From: Acidobacteriota bacterium
Lineage (GTDB): Bacteria; Acidobacteriota; Blastocatellia; Pyrinomonadales; Pyrinomonadaceae
Assembly: GCA_016715115.1 (NCBI GenBank)
Contig: JADKBM010000004.1
Location: 372,001 to 436,000, forward strand
DNA length: 64,000 nucleotides
Direction: 5' to 3'
Below are positions 56,985 through 64,000 of the stretch, piece by piece. Every line of letters starts with the position of its first letter. Position 1 is the stretch's first letter. A program made the position numbers and the translations under genes. Under the pieces are notes generated by a model. The model was not told where the DNA came from and searched no databases. It saw only the letters and a list, made by a program, of their open reading frames with translations.

Positions 56985-57731
56985 ATGTCGACCTTTCGAT
57001 CCATTATCGGGACCTTGGCTTTTTTTGGATTGACCTTCGGGATCTATGCGGTCTGGTTTGTCGGCTCGCTCGTTATTCCCAACAAGCAATACTGGCGCCA
57101 AGTCATCTTCAAATACTGGGCGTGCGGTTTTGCGAGGCTGTCCGGAATGAAGATCGAAGTCATCGGAACCCCGCCGAAACCGCCGTTCTTCCTGGTCTGC
57201 AACCACCTGAGTTATGTCGATATTCCGACGCTGCGGTGCGTCGTCGAAGGGGTCTTCGTCGCCAAAAGGGAGATCAGGGATTGGCCGGTCGCGGGTCGCA
57301 TTATCAGCGACTTCGGACAGATCTTCATTGACCGGACCAATCGCCGCGACATTCCGCGCGCCGGAGACGAGATAGTCCGGAAACTGGACGAAGGCGAGGG
57401 TGTGATAATTTTTCCCGAAGGGACGAGCACCAAGGGCGAAGACGTTTTGCCGTTCAATTCGTCGTTCCTTGAATTCGCCGCCAAGACCGGTCTTTCGGTT
57501 TCCTACGCGTCGCTGACATATGAAACGCCGGCGGGCGATTTGCGCGCCAGCGACTCAGTCTGTTGGTGGGACGAGACCGGTTTTTTCGATCACCTCTACC
57601 GCTTTTTCGGATTGTCCGGATTCACCGCCGTGATCCGTTTCGGTGACGCTCCGATCACAAATCCGAACCGCAAGGAACTCGCCCACGAACTCCGCGAGAA
57701 GGTGCGGGAAAGCTTCATTCCGGTCATTTGA
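56985..57731 (+). CDS. plsC: 1-acyl-sn-glycerol-3-phosphate acyltransferase
   Basis: A 248-residue membrane acyltransferase that makes phosphatidic acid from lysophosphatidic acid. One N-terminal membrane segment (about 7-30) is followed by the catalytic motif NHLSYVD (H74, D79), the second block GQIFIDRTNRRD, FPEGTSTKG (about 143-151) and a later VSYASLTYE. All four acyltransferase blocks are present. The stop codon is directly followed by a GATTTTG heptad array (57730-57764). Transcribed alone. Confidence 0.93.
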   Translation: MSTFRSIIGTLAFFGLTFGIYAVWFVGSLVIPNKQYWRQVIFKYWACGFARLSGMKIEVIGTPPKPPFFLVCNHLSYVDIPTLRCVVEGVFVAKREIRDWPVAGRIISDFGQIFIDRTNRRDIPRAGDEIVRKLDEGEGVIIFPEGTSTKGEDVLPFNSSFLEFAAKTGLSVSYASLTYETPAGDLRASDSVCWWDETGFFDHLYRFFGLSGFTAVIRFGDAPITNPNRKELAHELREKVRESFIPVI

Positions 57732-57764
57732 TTTTGGATTTTGGATTTTGGATTTTGGATTGGG
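57730..57764. repeat. GATTTTG heptad array after plsC
   Basis: Four perfect GATTTTG units and one GATTGGG follow the plsC stop codon, whose last two bases are the first two of the array. It is another member of the 7-bp-period repeats. Confidence 0.88.
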
Positions 57765-57807
57765 GAGCTTTGAAAACCCCAAGGGATCTTTGTATTCGGG
57801 GCCGGGA

Positions 57808-57916
57808 CGAGTCAGTACCATCTGCGGTAGCGGATGGTTGAAGATAGGTTGGTATCAATACTTCGGTCCGGGAGTGCCGCGTCCAACCATCCGCTACCGC
57901 AGATGGTACCGACTCG
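57808..57916. repeat. 33-bp inverted repeat around a 43-nt centre
   Basis: Arms 57808-57840 and 57884-57916 are reverse complements with one mismatch and contain the core CCATCTGCGGTAGCGGATGG, itself a partial palindrome. The core is a variant of the CCGCCTGCGTnAGCGGGCGG hairpin at 31297-31482 and about 58145. Without a T-run. Confidence 0.85.
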
Positions 57917-58029
57917 ACGCGATTGCCACGCGATTCGGGATTCTAAGTCTGGAACCCTTGGAATCCGGAATCTTGAATCGGGTTCTTTGAAAAACCTGAC
58001 GACTCGCGAAAGAACATTTGCCTTGCCGC

Positions 58030-58190
58030 GGGTGACGCGGATCAAGCTGAAGATGCGAATATCCGGGCGATCGGCGTCAGGTCCGAGATTTGGAATGTTA
58101 CGGACTTTGCCGGCGTGGCAACGCGCCAATCCGACGATCAGCGAGTCAGTACCGCCTGCGTTAGCGGGCGGGCAACCGCGGCCGCACGAC
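58030..58190. repeat. Inverted copy of the 31.3-31.5 kb repeat
   Basis: This segment is homologous to the reverse complement of about 31290-31520, including AAGATGCGAATATCCGG, GGCGTCAGG, CAACGCGCCAA-CCGACGAT and GTACCGCCTGCGTnAGCGGGCG. Only one unit is present here against two at the other locus. A shared tail AGGAGCTTTGAAAA-type sequence follows in both. Heptad blocks (GATTTGG type at 58427-58460, inverted at 58475-58505) fill the rest of the gap to the next gene; no gene in 57732-58509. Confidence 0.75.
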
Positions 58191-58509
58191 GCCAAAACCC
58201 CAACTCGGGAGCTTTGAAAAGCCGACATGAAGGAAACGAACGCGTTTCCATCAGAACACAAATTGGCTGGATGGAGCGGATTCGTTTCATTCAATTAAGA
58301 CAGAAAAGGATTTCAAGCAACGCTCAGTTCGAAGTATCTTCCTGCATCTGATCTATCTGTGTTCATCTGTGGCAGAAACGGCGCCGGGAACGCCGTTAAG
58401 TAGGTTTTTCAAAACTCCCGATTGTGGAATTTGGAATTTGGGATTTGGGATTTGGGACAGCGAATGCTCCGACAATCCCAAATCCCAAATCCAAAATCCC
58501 AAATCGACA

Positions 58510-59784
58510 TCAGTCCAGCGTCTTGAAGCGTTCGAACGCTTCGCGTTCGAGTTGCTCGCGATGTTTCGGGTGCGCGATCCGGATCAGTTCCTTCGCGCGC
58601 TGGCGCATCGTTTTTCCGTACAAATAGGCCGCGCCGTATTCGGTGACGACGTAATGCACGTGGGCCCGGGTCGTGACGACGCCGGCTCCGGGCTTGAGGA
58701 ACGAAACGATCTTCGATTCGCCCTTCGCCGTGACCGCCGGAAGTGCGATGATCGGCTTTCCGCCTTCTGAAACGGACGCGCCGCGGATAAAGTCCATCTG
58801 CCCGCCAACGCCGGAATAGAGCCGAGTCCCGATGGAATCGGCGCAGACCTGTCCGGTGAGGTCGACCTCGATCGCGCTGTTGATCGCCGTCACTTTCGGG
58901 TTGCGGCGGATTACCGTCGGATCATTGACATACGCGACGTCGAGCAGAACGATCTCCGGATTATCGTTGATGAAATCATAGAGCTTGCGCGTTCCCATCA
59001 CGAAACTCGAAACAACCTTGTTCGGGTGAACCTTCTTGAGCCGGCCGTTGACGACGTCCGATTCAAGCAGCGGGATCAGCCCGTCCGAAAACATCTCGGT
59101 GTGGATTCCGAGATCCTTGTGGTTTTTCAGCGCGACAAGGACCGCGTTCGGGATCGCGCCGATTCCCATCTGAAGCGTCGCTCCGTCCTCGACCAACTCG
59201 GCGCAGTTGCGGCCGATGGCAATCTCCTGCGCGCTCAGTTCCATCATCGGAAGTTCCGGAATGTCGTCGTCAACTTCAACGGCAAAATCAATGTGGTTCA
59301 CCGGAATGATGCCGTCGCCGTGCGTCCGCGGCATCTTCGGATTGATCTGCGCGATGACGCATTCGGCCATCTGCACGCCGGCGAGGCTGACGTCGACCGA
59401 GGTCCCGAGCGAACAGTAACCGTGCCGGTCGGGCGGCGAAACGTGGATCAGCGCGACGTCGATCGGCAATATCTCGCGCCGGAAAAGCTGTGGAACTTCG
59501 CTCAGGAACGTCGGGATAAAATCGGCCTCGCCGCTTTCGACAGCCTTTCGGACGTTCGCGCCGATGAACAACGCGTTCGTATGAAAACTGCCTTTGTATT
59601 CCGGCGCGACATACGGCGCGTCGCCCTCTGTATGAAGGTGATAGATCTCGATGCCTTCGAGTTCTGCGGCCCGGGCCGTCATCGCCGAGATCAGCGTCTG
59701 CGGCGCGGCCGCAACGCTTTGAATAAAGACGCGGTCCTGGGACTTGATGCTTCTTACTGCGGTTTCTGCTGTTACTATTTCCAT
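58510..59784 (-). CDS. Acetyl-CoA hydrolase/transferase family CoA-transferase
   Basis: A 424-residue class I CoA-transferase of the 4-hydroxybutyrate/acetate:CoA type. The N-terminal domain has IHVSPPDRHGYCSLGTSVD. The catalytic region is LQMGIGAIPNAVLVALKNHKDLGIHTEMFSDG, with the predicted CoA-linked glutamate in HTEMFSDG. The C-terminal domain has GTRLYSGVGGQMDFIRGASVSEGGKPIIAL and VHYVVTEYGAAYLYGKTMRQRA. It may use acetyl-CoA to activate or recycle short acids, and could work with ackA in acetate metabolism. The exact substrate cannot be fixed. Confidence 0.92.
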   Translation of the reverse strand: MEIVTAETAVRSIKSQDRVFIQSVAAAPQTLISAMTARAAELEGIEIYHLHTEGDAPYVAPEYKGSFHTNALFIGANVRKAVESGEADFIPTFLSEVPQLFRREILPIDVALIHVSPPDRHGYCSLGTSVDVSLAGVQMAECVIAQINPKMPRTHGDGIIPVNHIDFAVEVDDDIPELPMMELSAQEIAIGRNCAELVEDGATLQMGIGAIPNAVLVALKNHKDLGIHTEMFSDGLIPLLESDVVNGRLKKVHPNKVVSSFVMGTRKLYDFINDNPEIVLLDVAYVNDPTVIRRNPKVTAINSAIEVDLTGQVCADSIGTRLYSGVGGQMDFIRGASVSEGGKPIIALPAVTAKGESKIVSFLKPGAGVVTTRAHVHYVVTEYGAAYLYGKTMRQRAKELIRIAHPKHREQLEREAFERFKTLD

Positions 59785-59805
59785 ATCTTTTGTACGAGTT
59801 ACGCG

Positions 59806-59942
59806 GTACGAGTTACGCGTTTACGCGTGACGGGCGCGTTAATCGAAGTTTCTCGCGCTTAACGATAAGCGCCCGGTCGCCCTCACGCGGGAATACGGGT
59901 TCGTAGCGCCGCGCGGGTCACGCCTGAAGGCGTTACTCTTAC
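59806..59942. repeat. REPIN-like element, copy A (137 bp)
   Basis: The ends are about 26-bp inverted repeats: GTACGAGTTACGCG-TTTACGCGTGAC on the left and GTCACGCC-TGAAGG-CGTTACTCTTAC on the right. Each end is itself a small hairpin. The interior (CTCGCGCTTAACGATAAGCG ... GGAATACGGGTTCGTAGCG) matches copy B at 62520-62653 in reverse orientation at about 90 percent. The right end supplies the TAA stop codon of rmlA (59939-59941). Confidence 0.85.
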
Positions 59943-60667
59943 GGGTTGTTCGCTCCCGTTTCGGCGACAAGTTTGCTTGCCCGAAGTAGACTCTCGAACG
60001 TTCCGGCGTCGGTCCACCAGCCGTCGAGTTCGTTCCAGGTCATTTCACCGCGCCGGATGAAATGGTTGTTGACGTCCGTGATCTCGAGTTCGCCGCGGTC
60101 CGACGGTTTCAAGGTCTTGATGACATCGAAAACCGTGTTGTCGAAAAAGTAGATCCCGATCACGGCAAAGTCGGATTTCGGATCCTTCGGTTTCTCTTCA
60201 ATGTTCAGAACGCGGTCGCCGTCGAGTTCCGGAACGCCGAAACGCTGCGGATCGTGCACCTTCTTCAGCAATATCTTCGCGCCGCCGCCTTGTTGTCGGT
60301 ACTCGTCGGCAGCCTGGCGGATATTTCCCTCGATAACGTTGTCGCCGAGCACGACGCAAACCGGCTCGTCGTCGGCGAAATGCTCGACCAACGATAGCGC
60401 GTCGGCGATCCCGCCCTCGCCTTCCTGATACGTGTAGTTCAGGTGCTTCAAACCGAATTCCTTCCCGTTACCGAGAAGCTGCAGAAAATGGCCGGCAAAA
60501 TTTCCGCCGGTGACGATCATTATATCCTCGATCCCCGCATTGATCAGCGTTTGGATCGGATAATAGATCATCGGCTTGTCGTAGACCGGCAAGAGATGCT
60601 TGTTCGTGATTTTCGTCAGCGGATACAATCTTGAACCGAGTCCGCCTGCCAATACAACACCCTTCAT
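59939..60667 (-). CDS. rmlA: Glucose-1-phosphate thymidylyltransferase-like nucleotidyltransferase
   Basis: A 242-residue short-form sugar nucleotidyltransferase. The signature VLAGGLGSRLYPLTKITNKHLLPVYDKPM is complete, followed by GDNVIEGNIRQAAD (metal-binding Asp), HDPQRFGVPELDG, EEKPKDPKSDFAVIGIYFFD and WWTDAGTFESLLRAS. It should make dTDP-glucose for deoxysugar synthesis. The protein is shorter than E. coli RmlA (about 290). It is the last gene of a reverse-strand polysaccharide cluster, and its stop codon falls in the REPIN-like element. Confidence 0.92.
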   Translation of the reverse strand: MKGVVLAGGLGSRLYPLTKITNKHLLPVYDKPMIYYPIQTLINAGIEDIMIVTGGNFAGHFLQLLGNGKEFGLKHLNYTYQEGEGGIADALSLVEHFADDEPVCVVLGDNVIEGNIRQAADEYRQQGGGAKILLKKVHDPQRFGVPELDGDRVLNIEEKPKDPKSDFAVIGIYFFDNTVFDVIKTLKPSDRGELEITDVNNHFIRRGEMTWNELDGWWTDAGTFESLLRASKLVAETGANNP

Positions 60668-60730
60668 ATCGATTTTGGATTTGCAGTTACTTTATGGATC
60701 TATCGCCATTCAACTCCAACTTTTCGCCCA

Positions 60731-61651
60731 TTACGATTTCCCCGCCCACCCCTCAATATATGTTCCCATACTCCCAAACTTACTAACTTCGGTGACAATA
60801 CCTGCGGCGAAGCTCTCAAACTTACCATTGAAACCTTCGGTTTCGGGAACAAAACTGGTTCCACCGCAAATCTTGAGTTCCTTAATCCGAAGCCCGTTCC
60901 TTTCGAGCAACCGAGTCAACGATCTTCTATTGAATCCAAACAGGTGATAGGGGCTAAATGTCGGTGCGAGATTTACGGTCCACTTTCGACCCAGAATGCG
61001 ATAATAAAGATTTCCAAGTACAAAATAGAGTCCCGATTCGTTAGGAACGTCAAAGTAAAATAGTCCGCCGGGTTTCAAAATCCTAGAAATTTCTCCGACG
61101 ATCTCCATCGGATTGTATAGATGCTCAAGCACGGCGGACAAGAAAATACAATCAAACTCGTCCGCGTCAAAATGACATTCCTCCAATGTCTTACGCAATA
61201 TCTTGACACCAGAATGACGCTCGGCATAATCAGCAAAAGGTTCAGACGGCTCAATTCCAACAACCTCCCATCCAGCAGTCTCGGCAGTTTGAACAATTTC
61301 GCCACGGCCGCACCCGATATCCAGGATTTTCCCCTTTTTGCCGAGCCATTGTTCGGCTCTTTCCAGCAACTTGTTGGCCACCAATAACTTCACAGGGGAT
61401 TCGTGATTCACAAAATAATCGGATGGATCCGCGTCGTAATGCTGTGCGAGTCCACCGACGGGATGCGGCATAGGATTGGGGAAAATCAATCCGCATTCAC
61501 AACACGACCAGATTTCACATTCTACGCCAATACTCTGTCGATGAGCAGCGCCACCCCGATAGCCTAAGAACCTTGTCGGAGTCACATTACAGATCGGACA
61601 TCTTTGCTCAAGCCATCGGTAGCCGGCTTCAATTCTCGGCTCGACTTTCAT
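60731..61651 (-). CDS. Class I SAM-dependent methyltransferase with zinc ribbon
   Basis: A 306-residue protein. An N-terminal zinc-binding segment (CPIC about 18-21, CCEC about 50-53) precedes the Rossmann methyltransferase core with motif I ILDIGCGRGEIVQTAE, the acidic GIEPSEPF and motif FDCIFLSAVLEHLYNP and LKPGGLFYFDVPNE. This layout is typical of methyltransferases in polysaccharide and sugar-modification clusters. It lies 63 bp upstream of rmlA. The acceptor is unknown. Confidence 0.88.
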   Translation of the reverse strand: MKVEPRIEAGYRWLEQRCPICNVTPTRFLGYRGGAAHRQSIGVECEIWSCCECGLIFPNPMPHPVGGLAQHYDADPSDYFVNHESPVKLLVANKLLERAEQWLGKKGKILDIGCGRGEIVQTAETAGWEVVGIEPSEPFADYAERHSGVKILRKTLEECHFDADEFDCIFLSAVLEHLYNPMEIVGEISRILKPGGLFYFDVPNESGLYFVLGNLYYRILGRKWTVNLAPTFSPYHLFGFNRRSLTRLLERNGLRIKELKICGGTSFVPETEGFNGKFESFAAGIVTEVSKFGSMGTYIEGWAGKS

Positions 61652-61736
61652 ATGATTCGGGACTCGGATTCAAAAGCAATACTGCAATTCGTTAGATTCT
61701 TGGTAATCGTTACTCCGGCAGTTATGTCAGCCGGTA

Positions 61737-62453
61737 TCAACGCTCAACTACCAGAAGCAAATTCTTCCCCGTCGGAACGCGCACGAATTTTTCAAACGCC
61801 CTCACAAACGGAATGGCAATTTTATCATAAAGCGTCACGGCTCCGCTTTCGAGCGAGTCGGATTTCAGCAGTTTGTATTTCACCCACCACGGCAAAATTC
61901 CGGCAAAATCGAAGTATTTCGAAACAAGAATCCTGAAACCGGCCGCCGTGCATTTTTCCTCGATCTCGGCCTTCGAATAGCGTCTGAAATGTCCTATCTT
62001 GCGGTCGAACTCACCGTAAAGCGACATCAGCGCCGGAACGAAGATAAAGCAACGCCCACCCGGCACGAGCGTTTCGCCGATCATCTCAAGCTCACCGCGA
62101 TCGTCTTCGATATGCTCCAAAACGTTGATGTAGAGAATCGAATCCGGCTTTTGTTCCGCGATCTTTTGGCTAACCCCGGCGAAGATCGCGCGGTGCAGAT
62201 CGATCTGAGCGTCGGTTTCGATCTGCCGGACATTTTGCTCCAAAAAGACGAACATCTCCGACGGTTCGACGATCGCAATCGACTCCGGCTTTTCAGCCAG
62301 CAGAAGTTCGGAAAACGAACCAGTCCCGGCCCCGACTTCGACCAATCGTTTTCCAAGAAACGGCCGAAATTCATCGAGGATCCATTTATGGTAATTGACG
62401 GCAAACGACATCGCCTCGAGGTCCTTGCCAACATATACAACCTGATCGCTCAT
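61737..62453 (-). CDS. Class I SAM-dependent methyltransferase
   Basis: A 238-residue protein with motif I LVEVGAGTGSFSELLL, an acidic loop AIVEPSEMF, motif II ILYINVLEHIEDDRGEL and LVPGGRCFIFVPAL. The remainder (YSKAEIEEKCTAAGFRILVSKYFDF) is typical of methyltransferases that sit with GT2 glycosyltransferases in cell-surface clusters. It is 85 bp upstream of the zinc-ribbon methyltransferase and 250 bp downstream of the GT2 gene, separated by REPIN-like repeats. Confidence 0.88.
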   Translation of the reverse strand: MSDQVVYVGKDLEAMSFAVNYHKWILDEFRPFLGKRLVEVGAGTGSFSELLLAEKPESIAIVEPSEMFVFLEQNVRQIETDAQIDLHRAIFAGVSQKIAEQKPDSILYINVLEHIEDDRGELEMIGETLVPGGRCFIFVPALMSLYGEFDRKIGHFRRYSKAEIEEKCTAAGFRILVSKYFDFAGILPWWVKYKLLKSDSLESGAVTLYDKIAIPFVRAFEKFVRVPTGKNLLLVVER

Positions 62454-62460
62454 AGTATCC

Positions 62461-62705
62461 GTAAGAGTAACGCGTAAGAGTTACGCGTAAGAGTAACGCC
62501 TTCAGGCGTGATTCGCGCCGTAAGAGTAACGCCTTCAGGCGTGATCCGCGGCGCTACGAACCCGTATTCCCGCGTGAGGGCGACCGGCGCTTATCGTTGA
62601 GCGCGAGAAACTTCGATCATCGCGTCCGTCACGCGTAAACGCGTTACTCTTGCGGGGCGCGTCACTCTTGCGGGAATCACGCGTAAACGCGTTACTCTTG
62701 CGGGG
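62461..62705. repeat. REP-like array including REPIN-like copy B (62520-62653)
   Basis: Copy B (134 bp) is the inverted twin of the element at 59806-59942. On its left are two further end-type units (GTAAGAGTAACGC, GTAAGAGTTACGC and a GCCTTCAGGC hairpin at 62461-62519). On its right are two more units in the opposite direction (CACTCTTGCGGG and CACGCGTAAACGCGTTACTC, 62654-62705). The array fills the whole gap between the GT2 gene and the methyltransferase gene. Confidence 0.85.
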
Positions 62706-63482
62706 TTACCCTTCCAATTCGCGTCTCGCTTCGCTGATCGTTTTCGGCCGGACGCGGTACGATGCCGGAAGGCCAACGAGCAGATTGTATTTCGCGATGT
62801 ACCAAAGCGCCGCGACGCCGTCGCGAACCCCGATCTTCTTGCCTTCCTCGTATGTCCGCCCGTAATAGCTGATCGGAACCTCGTAAACCGCGCATTTCAG
62901 CTTGGCGATCTTCGCCGTGACCTCGATCTCGAAACCGAAACCGCTCGAAGTGATCACCATATTGCGGATGATCTCTCCGCGGAACGCTTTGTAGCACGTC
63001 TCGACATCCGACATATTATGGTTCGTCAGCAGATTCGAGAGAAACGTCAGGCCTTTGTTAGCGAGGTAGTGATAGAAATAGATGACGCGCGCGGCGCGTT
63101 TGACCATAAACCGCGAACCGTAAACGACGTCGGCGTGGCCGTCGATGATCGGCCCGATAACATCCGCGATCTCGGCCGGATCGTATTCGAGATCGGCGTC
63201 CTGAATGATGACGATTTCGCCGGTCGAAAGTTCGAATCCCTTCTTCAATGCCTCGGTCTTGCCGCCGTTGCGTTCCTGCCGGACATATCGCACCCGCGAA
63301 TCGCCTTCCGCCAGTTTGCCCGCGATCTCCGGCGTCCGGTCGCGCGAACAGTCGTCGACGATGATAAGTTCGTGCAGATGCGGAAGTTCGAGCACCTTCC
63401 CGACGATCTCGGCGAGCGTCGCCTCCTCGTTGTACGCGGGCATTATCACCGACAGCATTCTTTCGTTCGAATCTCGCTTCAT
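62706..63482 (-). CDS. Family 2 glycosyltransferase (dolichol-phosphate-mannose synthase-like)
   Basis: A 258-residue GT2 enzyme starting at the ATG at 63482 (MKRDSNERMLSVIMPAYNEE); codon 9 (MLSVIM) is an alternative. The nucleotide-binding DDCSRDRT, the D-x-D motif in IIQDADLEYDP, SRFMVKR and TCYKAFRGEII fit the polyprenol-phosphate glycosyltransferase group. There is no C-terminal membrane domain, so it probably acts at the inner face of the membrane. It is read towards the methyltransferases and rmlA. Confidence 0.9.
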   Translation of the reverse strand: MKRDSNERMLSVIMPAYNEEATLAEIVGKVLELPHLHELIIVDDCSRDRTPEIAGKLAEGDSRVRYVRQERNGGKTEALKKGFELSTGEIVIIQDADLEYDPAEIADVIGPIIDGHADVVYGSRFMVKRAARVIYFYHYLANKGLTFLSNLLTNHNMSDVETCYKAFRGEIIRNMVITSSGFGFEIEVTAKIAKLKCAVYEVPISYYGRTYEEGKKIGVRDGVAALWYIAKYNLLVGLPASYRVRPKTISEARRELEG

Positions 63483-63524
63483 AGCAAAGTGAAGATTGTA
63501 GTCTATCGGCGTGATTTTTGAAAT

Positions 63525-63597
63525 GGAGCGCGGGCATCCCTGCCCGCACGACGCGCGAGCGTCGAAGGCGTCGTGCGGGCAGGGATGCCCGCGCTCC
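63525..63597. repeat. Perfect 30-bp inverted repeat with 13-nt loop
   Basis: GGAGCGCGGGCATCCCTGCC (63525 onward to 63554) is the exact reverse complement of 63568-63597. The GC-rich hairpin lies 5 bp from the stop codon of the asnB fragment, upstream of the GT2 gene. There is no T-run, so it may be a dispersed hairpin element. Confidence 0.92.
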
Positions 63598-63601
63598 GAC
63601 G

Positions 63602-63800
63602 CTAATCGATAAACTCCCGGAACCAAAGTTCGAGCATCAGCAGGGTCCAGACCTGATAGGTATGATCGCGCGCCGCGGAGGTGTGTTCGTCGACGTATCG
63701 GGTCACTTCCGACGGCTTGAACAATCCGCGTTTCAGCGAACTGTCGGACAGAAGCACGTCGCGCACGTAGTCCTTCATCTCGCCGCGGCTTTTCGCGCTA
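63602..63800 (-). pseudogene. asnB: C-terminal fragment of asparagine synthetase (AsnB)
   Basis: The last 60 residues read RGEMKDYVRDVLLSDSSLKRG, VTRYVDEHTSAARDHTYQVWTL and LMLELWFREFID, the C-terminal tail of glutamine-dependent AsnB. Upstream of about 63800 the homology stops: neither the synthetase ATP-binding core nor the glutaminase domain is present. Instead the sequence is the end of a polysaccharide deacetylase in another frame. The fragment is the remnant of a gene cut by a deletion or recombination. AsnB-like genes are common in exopolysaccharide clusters. Confidence 0.85.
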
Positions 63801-63807
63801 ATCGAAC

Positions 63808-64000
63808 CTATCGATCTCGATTTATCCCCAACGCTTGAAATCGAGCTTCCCAACGCTGATTCCCATAGATCGTGAAGCGTGGGAAGCACTCGCCCGTCCT
63901 TCTTGAATAGTCTTCATCAACAAGCAACGGGAATCGAATGCCGTTCATCTTTAGGATATCGAGTTGAGATTCTCGGTAGCTCCCGTTTGGAAAAGCATAG
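63808..64000 (-). CDS. Polysaccharide deacetylase family protein (5' part beyond window)
   Basis: The reverse frame from the window edge reads YAFPNGSYRESQLDILKMNG and IRFPLLVDEDYSRRTG, ending CFPRFTIYGNQRWEARFQAL...RDR and a TAG at 63808-63810. The YPNG-like motif and the L-x-R-x-x-I ending are typical of the C-terminal half of NodB-type deacetylases. Only the last 63 residues are inside the window. It fits the polysaccharide cluster. Confidence 0.75.
   Translation of the reverse strand, partial: YAFPNGSYRESQLDILKMNGIRFPLLVDEDYSRRTGECFPRFTIYGNQRWEARFQALGINRDR

Overview
The window looks like a chromosomal segment of an Acidobacteriota bacterium, most likely from the Blastocatellia/Pyrinomonadales side of the phylum. 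This is inference from gene content: a large carboxypeptidase-regulatory-domain TonB-dependent receptor without siderophore genes, a sortilin-type BNR-repeat exoprotein, a TPR protein with a carboxypeptidase-like domain, DUF4442/DinB/TfoX-C small genes, and a molybdenum hydroxylase pair. No rRNA or tRNA gene and no CRISPR array was seen. Most single-copy metabolic genes are intact; mobile and defence-type genes are mostly broken.

Layout. 1-4.9 kb: secreted BNR-repeat protein (cut by the window edge) and a GH35 beta-galactosidase. 4.9-7.6 kb: decayed OLD-family nuclease. 8-21.1 kb: three separated fatty-acid beta-oxidation genes (fadE, fadA, fadN-like), each preceded by the same palindrome TGAATGA-N4-TCATTCA, interspersed with an aquaporin, a tRNA-editing protein, Tag glycosylase, twin lipoproteins and a tightly overlapping DinB/DUF4442/TfoX_C/HAD operon. 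21.2-23.5 kb: secreted protein, a frameshifted HEPN/nucleotidyltransferase pair, and Uma2. 23.6-28.7 kb: two-subunit molybdenum hydroxylase, peptidoglycan-binding protein, fatty acid hydroxylase. 28.9-31.5 kb: a group II intron inserted beside a long inverted-repeat element. 31.5-41.9 kb: acetate kinase, S2P-CBS protease, DUF58, VOC, SpoIIM-like, ABC exporter, and a sigma/anti-sigma pair. 42.6-51.9 kb: ribA, the TonB-dependent receptor, TPR protein, HD hydrolase, TonB_C protein, OlsB-like acyltransferase. 51.95-55.88 kb: an IS1182-like element split by an IS21-like element with a GCCC target duplication. 56.2-58.5 kb: a Y1 (REP-type) transposase and plsC. 58.5-64 kb: CoA-transferase and a surface-polysaccharide cluster (rmlA, two methyltransferases, GT2, an asnB fragment, a polysaccharide deacetylase).

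The spaces between genes carry most of the unexplained structure: (i) tandem heptanucleotide repeats with different sequences but a fixed 7-bp period at about eight loci; (ii) a REPIN-like family with about 26-bp inverted ends, two near-identical copies in opposite orientation around the rmlA-methyltransferase block, with repeat units supplying the stop codon of two genes; (iii) several MITE-like inverted-repeat elements, one with IS1182-like ends; (iv) small hairpins with TTCA-type loops at gene ends. The Y1 transposase is a candidate mobiliser for the REPIN-like family. The clearest functional system is the putative FadR-type beta-oxidation regulon: its three targets correspond to the fadN-fadA-fadE set of Bacillus, here scattered over 11 kb but keeping the operator.
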